53,620 nt of DNA from Lewinellaceae bacterium (GCA_016711435.1 JADJSY010000052.1:1-53620), one strand, 5' to 3'. Counted from the first letter of the stretch, positions 17,479-26,560 are shown. A program made the numbers and translations. Notes: a model not told the origin generated them from the letters alone.

Positions 17479-18480
17479 TTAATTTCTCCCTGAAGTAGTT
17501 ATTACCAAAACGCCATTTAAGGATTTCAAATTTGTTGCTGCAAATTTTTTGGGTAAGCCATTGCTTGATAATTTCCAGGCATTATTCAATGTCGTTTTAC
17601 TATAAATCCCGTCCCATTGCCCTGCAAATACTGTATTGTTTTGATTCAGCACATTAAATGTATATAAATTTTCAGGTAGTCCATCTTGAATGCTTTGCCA
17701 ATGTTCCCCGTCTTTTGAAGATAAAAGCAACTCATTATAGGTCATTGCATACATTTCTTCCTCATCTGAACTGACATTATGGACGCTATGGTCAGGCAAA
17801 ATGTTTACCCATTTATTGTCTTTTTGTTTTTTGTAAATCCCTTTGTTTGTACCGATGTAAAAGACTCCTTTAAAATAAGTCGCACCATTTACTTGCAATG
17901 CGTTATTTCCGTATTCTAATTGCCAACTACCGGAATGTTCGTTGAGTGCATAAAAGCCGTCGTTTGTGCAAACGTAAAGCGTATGCTCCAATTCAATAAA
18001 CCTTCTGATGGTCAGGTTATTCAGTTCTCTATTTTGAGTCGACCATGTTTTACCATTATCTTTTGAGCAAAAAACTCCTTTATGCTGTGTGCCCACATAC
18101 AGGGTATTTTTAAAAAATGCTAGTGCGCCAATATTGCTTTCTATAATATCATTGTCCGTCGGTACATTTACCCATGCGCTATCATGGAAGTTGTAAAAAT
18201 AAATGCCATACTCTTTTGTTGCTACTCCGAGCAGTCCTTCGGAGGCTGCAAGTCCTCCTAACCCGATGCTAATTTGCTTTGGCAACCCTGCACTTATATT
18301 TTTCCAGGTATTTCCGTTGTCCGGGGAACAATATATGATTCCATTGTCCGCTTCCTTTGGATTATTTGAATTTTCCGGAAAAGTATTTGCCTGATGGTTT
18401 GCCTCCAAATGATTGTTGTCTTGTCCATTGCAAGCACCTAAACAAAGGTAGAGTAAGATGGCTATAATGCTGTTTCGCAT
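17479..18480 (-). CDS. BNR/sialidase-fold repeat lipoprotein
   Basis: The 333 residues begin with a lipoprotein signal (MRNSIIAILLYLCLGACNGQ; lipobox LGAC). Repeats with Asp-box character follow (SPDNGNTWKNISAGL, SKDNGKTWSTQNRELN, SSKDGEHWQSIQDGLPENL), so the fold should be a beta-propeller. The catalytic residues of sialidases are not evident, and many relatives are binding or photosystem-assembly-like propellers. The gene at 31859 is a paralogue-like lipoprotein of the same type. A TACTTTTG box on the minus strand at 18538-18545 may be its promoter, next to that of the divergent M15 peptidase gene. Confidence 0.8.
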   Translation of the reverse strand: MRNSIIAILLYLCLGACNGQDNNHLEANHQANTFPENSNNPKEADNGIIYCSPDNGNTWKNISAGLPKQISIGLGGLAASEGLLGVATKEYGIYFYNFHDSAWVNVPTDNDIIESNIGALAFFKNTLYVGTQHKGVFCSKDNGKTWSTQNRELNNLTIRRFIELEHTLYVCTNDGFYALNEHSGSWQLEYGNNALQVNGATYFKGVFYIGTNKGIYKKQKDNKWVNILPDHSVHNVSSDEEEMYAMTYNELLLSSKDGEHWQSIQDGLPENLYTFNVLNQNNTVFAGQWDGIYSKTTLNNAWKLSSNGLPKKFAATNLKSLNGVLVITTSGRN

Positions 18481-18537
18481 GTGAATTTTATGTTTTCTAC
18501 TTCTATGTACATGGTTTTAAATCTCTCTTCGCCGGGT

Positions 18538-18574
18538 CAAAAGTAGCCTGTGTGCCGACGAGGGCCTATCTTTG
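18538..18574. promoter_or_regulatory. Divergent promoter boxes between lipoprotein and peptidase genes
   Basis: TACTTTTG on the minus strand (18538-18545) and TATCTTTG on the plus strand (18567-18574) both match TAnnTTTG. They point at the genes starting at 18480 and 18598. No clear -33 TTG was found for either. The plus box lies downstream of 18550, which argues that the peptidase starts at 18598. Confidence 0.4.
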
Positions 18575-18597
18575 CGGCTCATTTTGAACACCCAAAC

Positions 18598-19446
18598 ATG
18601 CGCTTTTATTTATTTATTCTTTTGTTTTTCAAGGGTTTACACGGCTATGCACAACACGCTGCGCCTGTCCCGCCGGGTATCCAACGCCTGTTGGCAGCCT
18701 ATCCGCAGCACTTGAAAGGATATAAGGACAACCATGTTATCTGGAAGGATGGCTCAAAAACCAGGTATGATGACGGGCGGATGAAAACGGAAGAGGAAGC
18801 CTTCGATTCGACCGACCTGGAAGATCACATGAATGCCCTGATCTACGAGCCGGGCATTTCAGTGGATACGCCAGGCTACAACTGCGACCCCGGCACACTG
18901 CGTTGTCAGGAGTTTTTTATGAAAATGTACGGGCATAGCGAGGCGGAAGTAAGGCGCCACCTGGTACCTGTGACCTGGCTCGCGCCCAAACCCGGACGAA
19001 CAAAACGCATCTGGGTTACTTCGGTCAACGGCGTACACAGGCACCTGCAAGCTGTTGCCAATGAACTGGCAGCACGCCCGCATTTGCGCCCTTATGTGAC
19101 TGACATCGGCGGAACCTTTAACTGGCGGCCTATCATGGGCACCAATCGCATGAGCCCGCATTCGTTCGGCTTTGCCATTGACATCAATACAAGCCGCTCG
19201 GAATACTGGAAATGGGACCACCGCGACAACTGGCAACTGGATTCCGTAGAGATCAACCTGCAATGGCGCAATTCCGTGCCCCTTGAAATTGTGGAAATAT
19301 TCGAACGGCACGGCTTTATCTGGGGCGGCAAGTGGTTCCATTACGATACCATGCACTTCGAATACAGGCCTGAAATGCTGCCGGCTCCAAAGAGCAGGGC
19401 CGTTGCGAAACCGACCCGCAAGGCGCCTGCGGTAAAAAAGCAATGA
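18598..19446 (+). CDS. Exported M15-family peptidase (D-Ala-D-Ala carboxypeptidase-like)
   Basis: The start is the ATG at 18598, giving a signal peptide (MRFYLFILLFFKGLHGYAQ); the longer frame from 18550 lacks one. The 282-residue protein has the zinc-site pattern of M15 peptidases: SPHSFGFAID (His about 187, Asp about 194), a later glutamate in VEIFERHGF, then FIWGGKWFHYDTMHFEY with the last zinc histidine near 251. This family cleaves peptidoglycan cross-link peptides in the periplasm, as VanY and L-alanyl-D-glutamate peptidases do. The N-terminal 90 residues are specific to a Bacteroidota subgroup. The C-terminal tail is lysine-rich and probably disordered. Confidence 0.88.
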   Translation: MRFYLFILLFFKGLHGYAQHAAPVPPGIQRLLAAYPQHLKGYKDNHVIWKDGSKTRYDDGRMKTEEEAFDSTDLEDHMNALIYEPGISVDTPGYNCDPGTLRCQEFFMKMYGHSEAEVRRHLVPVTWLAPKPGRTKRIWVTSVNGVHRHLQAVANELAARPHLRPYVTDIGGTFNWRPIMGTNRMSPHSFGFAIDINTSRSEYWKWDHRDNWQLDSVEINLQWRNSVPLEIVEIFERHGFIWGGKWFHYDTMHFEYRPEMLPAPKSRAVAKPTRKAPAVKKQ

Positions 19447-19753
19447 AATATATTTCAATAAAAGGGCAACATTGCAACCAGGGGTCATCCCTAATTTTGG
19501 GGCGAAAGACAGGAAGTCGAAACTTCTTGTGCCTGTGTTTATGCTCTGCGTGCCGTGTTCGGGGGCGGCCGTGGCGAAGAATCTGAGGGCGTAGCCCGTA
19601 TTTTATTAGATGATTTTACGCCTTCGCCCTCAGATTCTTCCCACGCCTTGCGTGGTCTGAATGACACATCTGTTTGGCATTTTGTGTAAAAAAGCCATTA
19701 AGAATCCAGTATGCGTTTGCCGATGCCTGGTTGCAATTTTGCCCTTTACTTAT
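19447..19753. other. Intergenic region between convergent genes, with a 16-bp inverted repeat
   Basis: Between the M15 peptidase and the alpha/beta hydrolase I see no credible gene. A perfect inverted repeat (GAAGAATCTGAGGGCG at 19576-19591, its complement at 19625-19640) encloses a 33-base loop with TTTTATTAGATGATTTTACG. It may end transcription from both sides, although neither arm is followed by a T run. Confidence 0.55.
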
Positions 19754-20641
19754 TCAGCCTTCCGGTACATACATGCTACGGTTCCCAGTCCACCCATGCC
19801 GGTTTTGGTACGGATGCGTGAAAAAGTGCCGTATTTTCTGATTGAATTCCGTCTTGAACTTGTGCGGCGTACCGTGCCCCGAGCCAGGTAATATCCACAG
19901 ATGAGCCTTTGGTATATGTTGAAAGATTTCCAGCGTATGGGACGGTTTGATCACATCATAGTCGCCACCCATCACCAGAACGGGACAGCTGATTTTATGC
20001 AGGTCGCTCAGTGGAATATTCGGCTCCACTTCCATCATGTGCAGCAACTTGACGGTATTTTTAGTAGCGGCATCTTGTTGGAGTGCGCGTAAGCGGCTCA
20101 GCTCTTCTGAAATCATGGCAGAACCATCCGGGCTGACCGCCGTTGAATCGGGCCGCAGGTTGGCGCCGGTGATCGCCATTTTTTTTACCTTTTCGGGATG
20201 CCGGATGGCCAGCAGCAAAGCGTTGATACCGCCGTCGCTCCAGCCGATAACGTATGCCGAGTCAATTTTCAACTGCGTGAGCAGGGCGGCGAAATCATCC
20301 GCCATCTGCTCATAGTGCAGCACGCCGCTGGTGTCCACCGATTTGCCCTGCGAGCGGCTGTCTACTGCGATGACTTTGTAGTATTTTGAAAAATAGGGAA
20401 TCTGATAACGCCAGTCCCGGATAGAACCGCCATTGCCATGAATCAGCAGTAATGGCGCTCCCTTGCCATAGATTTCATAGTATAATTTTATGCCGCCGGT
20501 GGCAAAATATTGGCCCTTTTGCGTGTTCTTGCCGTAGGGAACAGCGACAGGTTTTTTTTGCTGGGTTTGTGTGTACCCTAATAGCGGGATCAACAGCAAC
20601 AGGAGGGTGAAAATCCGGAGGATGTAAGTATGTTTTTTCAT
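19754..20641 (-). CDS. Exported alpha/beta hydrolase
   Basis: The frame extends to 20701, but the ATG at 20641 gives the natural N-terminus, a signal peptide MKKHTYILRIFTLLLLLIPL ending near YTQ. About 295 residues form an alpha/beta hydrolase with an LLIHGNGGSIRDW oxyanion loop, the nucleophile elbow GWSDGG (Ser about 134), the acid in GGDYDVI (about 224) and the histidine in GSGHGTP (about 253). This fits the periplasmic esterase or hydrolase group common in Bacteroidota. The substrate cannot be read from the sequence. A TACTTTTG box at 20699-20706 on the minus strand may be the promoter. Confidence 0.88.
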   Translation of the reverse strand: MKKHTYILRIFTLLLLLIPLLGYTQTQQKKPVAVPYGKNTQKGQYFATGGIKLYYEIYGKGAPLLLIHGNGGSIRDWRYQIPYFSKYYKVIAVDSRSQGKSVDTSGVLHYEQMADDFAALLTQLKIDSAYVIGWSDGGINALLLAIRHPEKVKKMAITGANLRPDSTAVSPDGSAMISEELSRLRALQQDAATKNTVKLLHMMEVEPNIPLSDLHKISCPVLVMGGDYDVIKPSHTLEIFQHIPKAHLWILPGSGHGTPHKFKTEFNQKIRHFFTHPYQNRHGWTGNRSMYVPEG

Positions 20642-20811
20642 TGTAGGATAGGATTTTGTTGTTTTTGAAAGGAAAACCAGTTTAAGGTTAGCCCGGATCA
20701 AAAGTAAATCTTTTTTTATTCTGCTTTACGCTGGAATTACAACGAATCTGCTGTTGGCGGGGACGCGCAACAGCAGCCTAGAGCGGCTGGAACGCAAACA
20801 CCCACTTAAAC

Positions 20812-20847
20812 AAAAAAGCGGCAACCCCAATACAAGCGGGGTTGCCG
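20812..20847 (-). terminator. Rho-independent terminator, minus strand
   Basis: Perfect 10-base stem (CGGCAACCCC at 20819-20828, GGGGTTGCCG at 20838-20847) followed on the minus strand by GC and six T. It lies just downstream of the T9SS tail remnant at 20875-21033 and was presumably that gene's terminator. Confidence 0.85.
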
Positions 20848-20874
20848 GAGAAGCAAAGTTTTATCAAACACCAA

Positions 20875-21033
20875 TTACTTTTGTACCAATATTTTTTGTG
20901 TGTAGGTCCTTTCTTCCGTGCGCACCTTGAGCAGGTACACGCCGACGGGCAATGCACGGAGGTCGAGATCGGCAGATTGTGCCTGGTCGTTTGTTGAGAC
21001 CTGAACGCTACACAGCGCGAAAAGGAAAACCAT
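20875..21033 (-). pseudogene. Remnant of a T9SS sorting domain
   Basis: A 52-residue frame ends exactly like a type A T9SS tail: DQAQSADLDLRALPVGVYLL, then KVRTEERTYTQKILVQK and a stop. The preceding residues (MVFLFALCSVQVSTN) are not a plausible domain, and the DNA upstream runs straight into the start of the divergent DUF1080 gene. The body of a secreted protein therefore seems to have been deleted, leaving its last 40 or so codons and its terminator. Confidence 0.8.
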
Positions 21034-21081
21034 TGATGACATTAACCAACACACTCAATACCAACCATCACCAACAAATCC

Positions 21082-21894
21082 ATGCACCATTCTACCCGTG
21101 TTTTTCATCGTTTGTTTTACCTTTTTGGCGCCCTGAACATCCTGATACTTGCCGCTTGTGCAGGTATCAAAAACCGCACAGCCGAACAAGACTCAATAAC
21201 ATTGTTCAACGGGAAAGACCTCTCGGACTGGATCGTCAAAATACACCATCATGAGGTGGGCGACAATTACGGTAATACATTCCGGGTAAACGACGGCATC
21301 ATACAGGTACGGTATGACCAATACGACAAATTCAACGATCGCTTCGGGCACCTGTATTTCCGGGAGCCCTTTTCGTATTATCATTTGTCGCTGGAATACC
21401 GTTTTGTGGGCCAGTGGCGTTCGGATGCGCCCGTTTACACGCTCAAAAACAGCGGTGTGATGTTTCACGCTCAGGACCCCCGTACCATGCCCCGTGAACA
21501 AGACTGGCCGATTTCGGTGGAAATGCAATTTCTGGCGGGCCTGGGCGACGGCAAGCCGCGACCTACGGGCAATATGTGCTCTCCCGGTACGGACGTGGTG
21601 TTTCAGGGAAAAATTGATTCCCGGCACTGCATTGATTCGAGTTCCAAAACATACGAAGGTGAACAGTGGGTCAAAGCGGAGATCATTGTTTTGGGCGACT
21701 CGCTCATTACCCATATCATCAACGGCGATACCGTACTGCAATATTCCAAACCGCAGATCGGCGGCGGCGTGGTCAACGGTTTCGAAGCCGCGATGAAGCA
21801 GGATGGAAAACCGCTGCGTTCCGGTTATATCGCGCTGCAAAGCGAAGGGCAGGAAATTGATTTCAGAAATATAAAATTGCGGAAACTGAAGTGA
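21082..21894 (+). CDS. DUF1080 (3-keto-disaccharide hydrolase family) lipoprotein
   Basis: The 270 residues start with a lipoprotein signal peptide (lipobox LAAC, about residues 24-27). The family's first motif LFNGKDLSDWIV follows. The remaining jelly-roll of laminin-G/concanavalin type includes NSGVMFHAQ, DWPISVEMQFLAG and the final SGYIALQSEGQEIDFRNI, which is the family's hallmark. Family knowledge: DUF1080 proteins are surface or periplasmic sugar-binding proteins or hydrolases in Bacteroidota and Planctomycetes. It faces the GH29 fucosidase tail to tail with a gap of 12 bases, so a shared saccharide role is possible but not shown. Confidence 0.88.
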   Translation: MHHSTRVFHRLFYLFGALNILILAACAGIKNRTAEQDSITLFNGKDLSDWIVKIHHHEVGDNYGNTFRVNDGIIQVRYDQYDKFNDRFGHLYFREPFSYYHLSLEYRFVGQWRSDAPVYTLKNSGVMFHAQDPRTMPREQDWPISVEMQFLAGLGDGKPRPTGNMCSPGTDVVFQGKIDSRHCIDSSSKTYEGEQWVKAEIIVLGDSLITHIINGDTVLQYSKPQIGGGVVNGFEAAMKQDGKPLRSGYIALQSEGQEIDFRNIKLRKLK

Positions 21895-21906
21895 AAGATT
21901 AGAAAA

Positions 21907-23994
21907 TTACTCTGTAATAATATCAATCTCCGCATACCCGACCTCATTATCATGCTGTGTATTGCCCAATGCTTGCAACTTTATGTATCGGGTTTTTACA
22001 GGGGCAAAGGACTTTGACTGCCATAGCGGATTGTTCTTAATATTTGCGAATTCACCTCCATCGACCAGTTTCCATTCCCGACCATCAGGCGAAACAAAAA
22101 AACTATAATTGGTAATAATCCCGCCGGCCCACCAGTTTTGGTCGGGCAGGTATTTGAAACCACTGACATTTTCTACTTTACCTAAATCGATCACCAGATC
22201 GACAGGCATTTTTTGGTTTCTATCCTGATACCACTGGGAATGTACATTTCCGTCCAGCATATTGTAGGCGTTTTTATCGGCTGTTCCAATAATTTTCCAA
22301 TGCTTGCGGGCAATGTCAAATTTCTCTTCAAAAACGGGAGTGCTATTTTTGGTGACCGGATCATACGCTATACACTTAACAACCAATTTTCCATCACCTG
22401 TTTTAATTGGTTCCGTGTATTTATCAGATTTTATCGTAGGGTTGCTACCATCCAATGTATAATAGAGTTGTGATTCAAAATCGGCCGGTATCATACGAAC
22501 ATCTCCGGATTGTTCCCGAACGATGGAAGGCGGCGCCAGGATCTGCGGGGCATTGTAAATTTCGATATTGGAAATAAGCGGGCAACTTTTTGAATCCGTA
22601 ATCGTAAGGCGAAGTTTGGTAGCCTGCACCGTATGGAAACGAAGGATACGTTTATAACCGATCGTTGTTTCTTTCGCAATTTCCTTCCATGCTCCGTTCG
22701 TGAAGACTTCCACTTTAAATGATTTTACCCGTTGCCCCAACAGGATGTATTCCTGAATCAAAAACCGGTTAAATGAAATGGGCTGTGTAAAATGCATCGT
22801 CAAGGAAGCGGTCTTTACCTCATCATCTGTGGTCCAATACGTTTCGTTATTTTGATCAAGTGCCTTGTCGGCTCCAAATCTTTGATCGTTTCCCCGAACA
22901 TGGGATGCTTCTGCTTTCGATCTTTTGGCAAGGTCAACAGAAAACGCCTTCTTGATGGCGTGTGCAAATTCCAACACTACTTTTTCATCAGACGCATGAA
23001 TTAAACCATTTGGCATGATGGGGAAATTGAGGAGCAAAGCGCCGTTGCGACCGATGGAATTATAATAGATATCCATCAACTGCGGCAGTGTTTTTACTTT
23101 AGTATCTTCTTTTTCATGGTAAAACCACTCGGGCCTGATGGAAGTATTGACTTCACCGGGCACCCAGGTGTCGCCATTTTCTAGTCCATAACGAAGCATT
23201 TGCTCGGGCACATCGCCTGTTGCATTCAGCAGACTCCAGTTCGTTTCTCCAACGTATCCTGATTCCGTTCCCACCCAGCGAAGGTCGGCTCTGTCACCCC
23301 CATCATTCCAGATCACAATGTTGGGTTGCAGGGTGCGCACAAACTGGTAGGTGTTTTTCCAATCATAGTAGGTATTGCGATCGATCGTGCGGGTTTCATT
23401 TGCGCCGCCGTAAAATCCCGAACCACCATTTGCACCATCGAACCACACCTCAAACACTTCTCCGTAATTGGTGAGCAACTCGCTCAGTTGATTTCGGAAG
23501 TACGTAATGTATTCCGGTTTCCCATAATCCGCATGGTTTCTATCCCAGGGCGACAGGTAGACACCGAATTTCAATCCGTATTCTTTACAGGCATCAGCCA
23601 TTTCACGAACGAGGTCGCCCTTACCGTCTCGCCATGGAGCATTCTTTACAGAGTAGTCTGTATATTTTGAAGGCCAAAGGCAAAAGCCGCTATGGTGTTT
23701 TGCCGTGATGATGATTCCCTTCATCCCGGCCTCTTTACAAATTCGCGCCCATTGTCGACAATCCAAATCTTCAGGATTAAAAATTTCAGGGTCTTCATCG
23801 CCCTTTCCCCAAGCCATATCCGTGTACGTGTTGACCGAAAGATGCACGAAAGCATAGTATTCCATTTGCTGCCATCGCATCTGATGCTCATTTGGAATCG
23901 GGCCGTAAGGCAAAGGAGCGTTTACCTGGCTAAATGCAAAGAACTGTATGCTTGTTAAAAGGAGCAGGGTGGAAAGTAGGTTTTTGACACGCAT
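21907..23994 (-). CDS. Alpha-L-fucosidase, GH29
   Basis: A 695-residue exported enzyme. The signal peptide is about residues 1-24. The GH29 barrel (about 28-345) contains WWx-type motifs, GIIITAKHHSGFCLWPS and the nucleophile aspartate in VWFDGANGG (about 187). A first F5/8-type-C (discoidin) domain follows (about 360-500), then a chitobiase-like segment with YYTLDGSNPTIKSDKYTEPI (about 515-570) and a second discoidin domain to the C-terminus (DLVIDLGKVENVSGFKYLPD). It removes terminal fucose from glycans in the periplasm or at the cell surface, and the discoidin domains probably bind the glycan. The reading frame is fully intact. No T9SS tail. Confidence 0.95.
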   Translation of the reverse strand: MRVKNLLSTLLLLTSIQFFAFSQVNAPLPYGPIPNEHQMRWQQMEYYAFVHLSVNTYTDMAWGKGDEDPEIFNPEDLDCRQWARICKEAGMKGIIITAKHHSGFCLWPSKYTDYSVKNAPWRDGKGDLVREMADACKEYGLKFGVYLSPWDRNHADYGKPEYITYFRNQLSELLTNYGEVFEVWFDGANGGSGFYGGANETRTIDRNTYYDWKNTYQFVRTLQPNIVIWNDGGDRADLRWVGTESGYVGETNWSLLNATGDVPEQMLRYGLENGDTWVPGEVNTSIRPEWFYHEKEDTKVKTLPQLMDIYYNSIGRNGALLLNFPIMPNGLIHASDEKVVLEFAHAIKKAFSVDLAKRSKAEASHVRGNDQRFGADKALDQNNETYWTTDDEVKTASLTMHFTQPISFNRFLIQEYILLGQRVKSFKVEVFTNGAWKEIAKETTIGYKRILRFHTVQATKLRLTITDSKSCPLISNIEIYNAPQILAPPSIVREQSGDVRMIPADFESQLYYTLDGSNPTIKSDKYTEPIKTGDGKLVVKCIAYDPVTKNSTPVFEEKFDIARKHWKIIGTADKNAYNMLDGNVHSQWYQDRNQKMPVDLVIDLGKVENVSGFKYLPDQNWWAGGIITNYSFFVSPDGREWKLVDGGEFANIKNNPLWQSKSFAPVKTRYIKLQALGNTQHDNEVGYAEIDIITE

Positions 23995-24378
23995 AGCATT
24001 TGTTCAGGTTACATTATTTTCTATATCCAACGCAGCTCAAACTTGAAATTCTATCTGTCAAGGGAGTGCATTTCAAATTGTCGCCGCTTGTCCATTTAAG
24101 GCAAACTCCCTGGCTCCCCAGGGACGAAGCGTAACCTGGTTCAGATTTGGGTGTAGAAATCCGGGATGTGACGCACTTGTTTTCTTGTACACTTCGTCAA
24201 ATTATCAGTGACAAGTACATAGTGCGTTGATTGTTGATGAACAGGTTTGCAAGTGTAGTGTATTTTTTGCACTTATTCTGAAACTATCTTTTGGTTGGTG
24301 TGCTTTTCGCCTTACGTGCCGGTCTCATTACAAATAGAGGCCGGAAGACCACGCGAGGCGAAAAAAATCAAAAAAAAT
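23995..24378. other. Intergenic region upstream of fucosidase and ArsR genes
   Basis: A 384-base divergent spacer that holds the 5' regions of both genes. A partial dyad (ACGCACTTG to TAGTGCGT, about 24173-24226) is visible, but I cannot assign it. I see no gene, and no complete promoter pair for the fucosidase gene. Confidence 0.45.
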
Positions 24379-24428
24379 TTGCGCAACTGAAAGGTTGCAC
24401 ATACATTTGCAACCGATTAGTTGCGCAA
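24378..24428 (+). promoter_or_regulatory. Promoter embedded in a concentric double palindrome (ArsR autoregulation)
   Basis: The outer arms TTGCGCAACT (24379-24388) and AGTTGCGCAA (24419-24428) pair perfectly. The inner arms GGTTGCA (24393-24399) and TGCAACC (24408-24414) share exactly the same centre. Inside lie a TTTG -33 box (24378-24381) and a TACATTTG -7 box (24402-24409), spaced 20 bases, the Bacteroidota optimum. A repressor bound here would block the polymerase. The ArsR gene starts 18 bases downstream. Confidence 0.8.
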
Positions 24429-24445
24429 GTTAATCATCGAACAAA

Positions 24446-24766
24446 ATGAGAAGAGACATTTTTCAGGCAATCGCGGACCCGACAAGGAGGGCAATCATTA
24501 CCTTAATTGCATTGCAGGCAATGACACCTAATGCCATTGCCGAACATTTCGACACTACCCGACAATCTGTTTCTAAACACCTTCGCATACTCACAGAATG
24601 CGAATTGGTAAAACAGGAACAACAAGGGAGGGAAATTTACTACTCACTTGAAATTGAAAAAATGAAAGAGATTGATAAATGGTTAAACCAATTCAGAAAA
24701 ATTTGGGAAACCCGATTTAATCAACTCGACAACGTATTATCAACAATAAAAAAACAGAAAAAATGA
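24446..24766 (+). CDS. ArsR-family transcriptional repressor
   Basis: A 106-residue winged-helix protein opening RRDIFQAIADPTRRAIITLI, the typical ArsR start, with recognition helix TTRQSVSKHLRILTECELVK and a wing GREIYYSLE. It has no cysteine cluster in the helix, so it is probably not a metal sensor. It belongs to the subgroup that sits next to SRPBCC/AHSA1 genes. It overlaps the next gene by four bases (ATGA), so the two are translated as a coupled pair. The concentric palindrome over its own promoter (24378-24428) indicates autorepression. Confidence 0.93.
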   Translation: MRRDIFQAIADPTRRAIITLIALQAMTPNAIAEHFDTTRQSVSKHLRILTECELVKQEQQGREIYYSLEIEKMKEIDKWLNQFRKIWETRFNQLDNVLSTIKKQKK

Positions 24767-25263
24767 AAAATGATTTGCTATTTGATTTTACCGTTGACAA
24801 ATCAACAAAAACGGTATTCATAACCAGAGAATTTGATGCCGACCTTTCTCTGGTATGGGATGCTTTTACCAAGCAAGAGATTCTCGACCAATGGTGGGCG
24901 CCTAAACCCTGGGCTTCAAAAACGAAATTTATGAATTTTGAAGTTGGCGGACGAAGATTTTATGCTATGGTAAGCCCCGAAGGACAGGAACATTGGTCCA
25001 TTCAGAAATATACTTCCATTCGTCCAAAAATCAATTTTAAATTATTGAATGCTTTTGCAGACAAAGATGAAAACCCTGAATTGCCGGGTTCTGATTGGGA
25101 TTTGAATTTCAGCGAACAAAACGGAACGACAAAAGTCAGTGTTTCTATTTACAATGAATCCCTTGCCCGCATGGAGAAGATGATTGAAATGGGCTTTAAG
25201 GAAGGATTTACGATGACACTGAAAAACCTGGAAGATCTCTTGGCAACTTTATCGAAAAAATGA
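24763..25263 (+). CDS. SRPBCC / AHSA1-domain protein
   Basis: A 166-residue cytoplasmic protein with the START-like fold of the AHSA1 (Aha1/CalC) family. It opens with the ITREFDADLSLVWDAFTKQE helix entry and the conserved WWAPKPW, then FEVGGRRFYAMVSPEG, and ends with the long C-terminal helix (EMGFKEGFTMTLKNLEDLLA). These proteins bind a hydrophobic ligand in a cavity. With an ArsR partner they usually form a two-gene unit whose ligand is unknown. It is co-transcribed with the ArsR gene, and no other gene follows in the same direction. Confidence 0.92.
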   Translation: MKNDLLFDFTVDKSTKTVFITREFDADLSLVWDAFTKQEILDQWWAPKPWASKTKFMNFEVGGRRFYAMVSPEGQEHWSIQKYTSIRPKINFKLLNAFADKDENPELPGSDWDLNFSEQNGTTKVSVSIYNESLARMEKMIEMGFKEGFTMTLKNLEDLLATLSKK

Positions 25264-25283
25264 CATGAGTCACCCCGAATTTT

Positions 25284-25396
25284 CCGCCCCGGCAGGTGTT
25301 CCTACTTTGCCAAACCGTCCTCGCCCAGCGATGGGGTTGAGTGGGTTAGTGAGCGGGGAATATCTGCCGGCGCAAAAGGAACACCTGCCGGGGCGG
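25284..25396. repeat. 113-bp palindromic element (empty-site copy)
   Basis: Perfect 20-base terminal inverted repeats CCGCCCCGGCAGGTGTTCCT (25284-25303) and the complement (25377-25396) enclose a 73-base centre. A second copy at 26561-26843 is the same on both sides but has another element inserted at the position after 25330. No coding capacity. Confidence 0.9.
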
Positions 25397-25474
25397 CCGG
25401 GGCGGAAGCAAACGGGAAAGCCGTACGCGAGCGCTTCGGGATCGGGCTTGCCTGCGGGTCATCGGCGGAATTTT

Positions 25475-26521
25475 TTAGTGCTTGGCTAACCAGTTTTTTA
25501 CGTCCTCTCGGTATTTATAGAGCGTTTCGTTACATTGCTCTGCATCATCATAAACGCGATTTTTGGCAGGGGGCGTTTCCATAACTTCTTGCAATTTTAG
25601 AATGTGCGGCTTAAATACCTCTATGCTGCCATTGAATTGTCCCTCCAAAACACGGAGTAAGGGTCCTACATCAAAGGCTCCACCTTTGTAGGGGCTTACA
25701 ATACCTTCATGCATGTCGGCAGTCATCGTGGAGAAACTTTTAACAATAGGTTCAATGAAGCGTTCAGGATGTTCTACTTTGTTCTCATCCAAAAAATCGA
25801 ACACGCTATAAGGGCTATTACTCCATTCCAAAATGTGTATCAATTCATCTTCCAAATGTTTGTTGGCTTTTATTTTAGCCAATGCCGCATTACGTATTTG
25901 TTCATCGTAACTCTTATCTGTATAATATAAGAGTGACATTACGTCTTGATACTTCTTAATGTTGTTCATGGCATTATTGAAAGCCAATTCGCGCTCATCA
26001 AATTTTTTATAGGATTTTAATATTATTTTTGGTGCTATAGGTAATAAAAACCCTACTACAGAAGCAAATACCAAGAGAATTTTAAAAAGATTGAGAGATA
26101 ATGTATCCCGCCATTCGGGTTTCAAAAAGAGGTAATAAGGTATGAGCATCAATAAGGGCAACCAAATCGCACCATAGGAGATAACATGGGACAACAACCG
26201 GACAAAACCTGTTAATTGATAAAATTTATGATATTCCGGTTTAAGTGTACAATAGACAACACCCGCCACCATGCCCAACCAAAGCATAGCAACTATGGCA
26301 TTTCGCTTTAATGCAGCATCGGAAATCCAATTAAAACCACCCTTTGCTGTAATATTTATCGTTAGCAATAAACTACATATACCATAAGCAGCAATTAACA
26401 CTAAGGCAGAAGATGCCCAACCATAATTTTGATCACTACCAGAAGGCGTGGGTTGAAGAACGAAAAGACTTAGTACGATATAAACCAGAACTGTTAGTCC
26501 AAATAAGAAATAGCCGAACAT
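25475..26521 (-). CDS. Membrane protein of unknown function
   Basis: 348 residues from ATG. About five hydrophobic segments occupy the first 165 residues (FGYFLFGLTVLVYIVLSLFV; SALVLIAAYGICSLLLTINI; AIVAMLWLGMVAGVVYC; YGAIWLPLLMLIPYYLFL; LLVFASVVGFLLPIAPKIIL). A charged, helical cytoplasmic domain (about 175-348) follows, with HEAT-like character in its middle. I do not recognise the family. The gene is more AT-rich than its neighbours and is bracketed by two direct copies of a palindromic element (25284 and 26561), so it could be a recent arrival. No partner gene is obvious. Confidence 0.75.
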   Translation of the reverse strand: MFGYFLFGLTVLVYIVLSLFVLQPTPSGSDQNYGWASSALVLIAAYGICSLLLTINITAKGGFNWISDAALKRNAIVAMLWLGMVAGVVYCTLKPEYHKFYQLTGFVRLLSHVISYGAIWLPLLMLIPYYLFLKPEWRDTLSLNLFKILLVFASVVGFLLPIAPKIILKSYKKFDERELAFNNAMNNIKKYQDVMSLLYYTDKSYDEQIRNAALAKIKANKHLEDELIHILEWSNSPYSVFDFLDENKVEHPERFIEPIVKSFSTMTADMHEGIVSPYKGGAFDVGPLLRVLEGQFNGSIEVFKPHILKLQEVMETPPAKNRVYDDAEQCNETLYKYREDVKNWLAKH

Positions 26522-26560
26522 TTGTTTATAGGTTATAAAATTTATTGAAAGATATGGATT

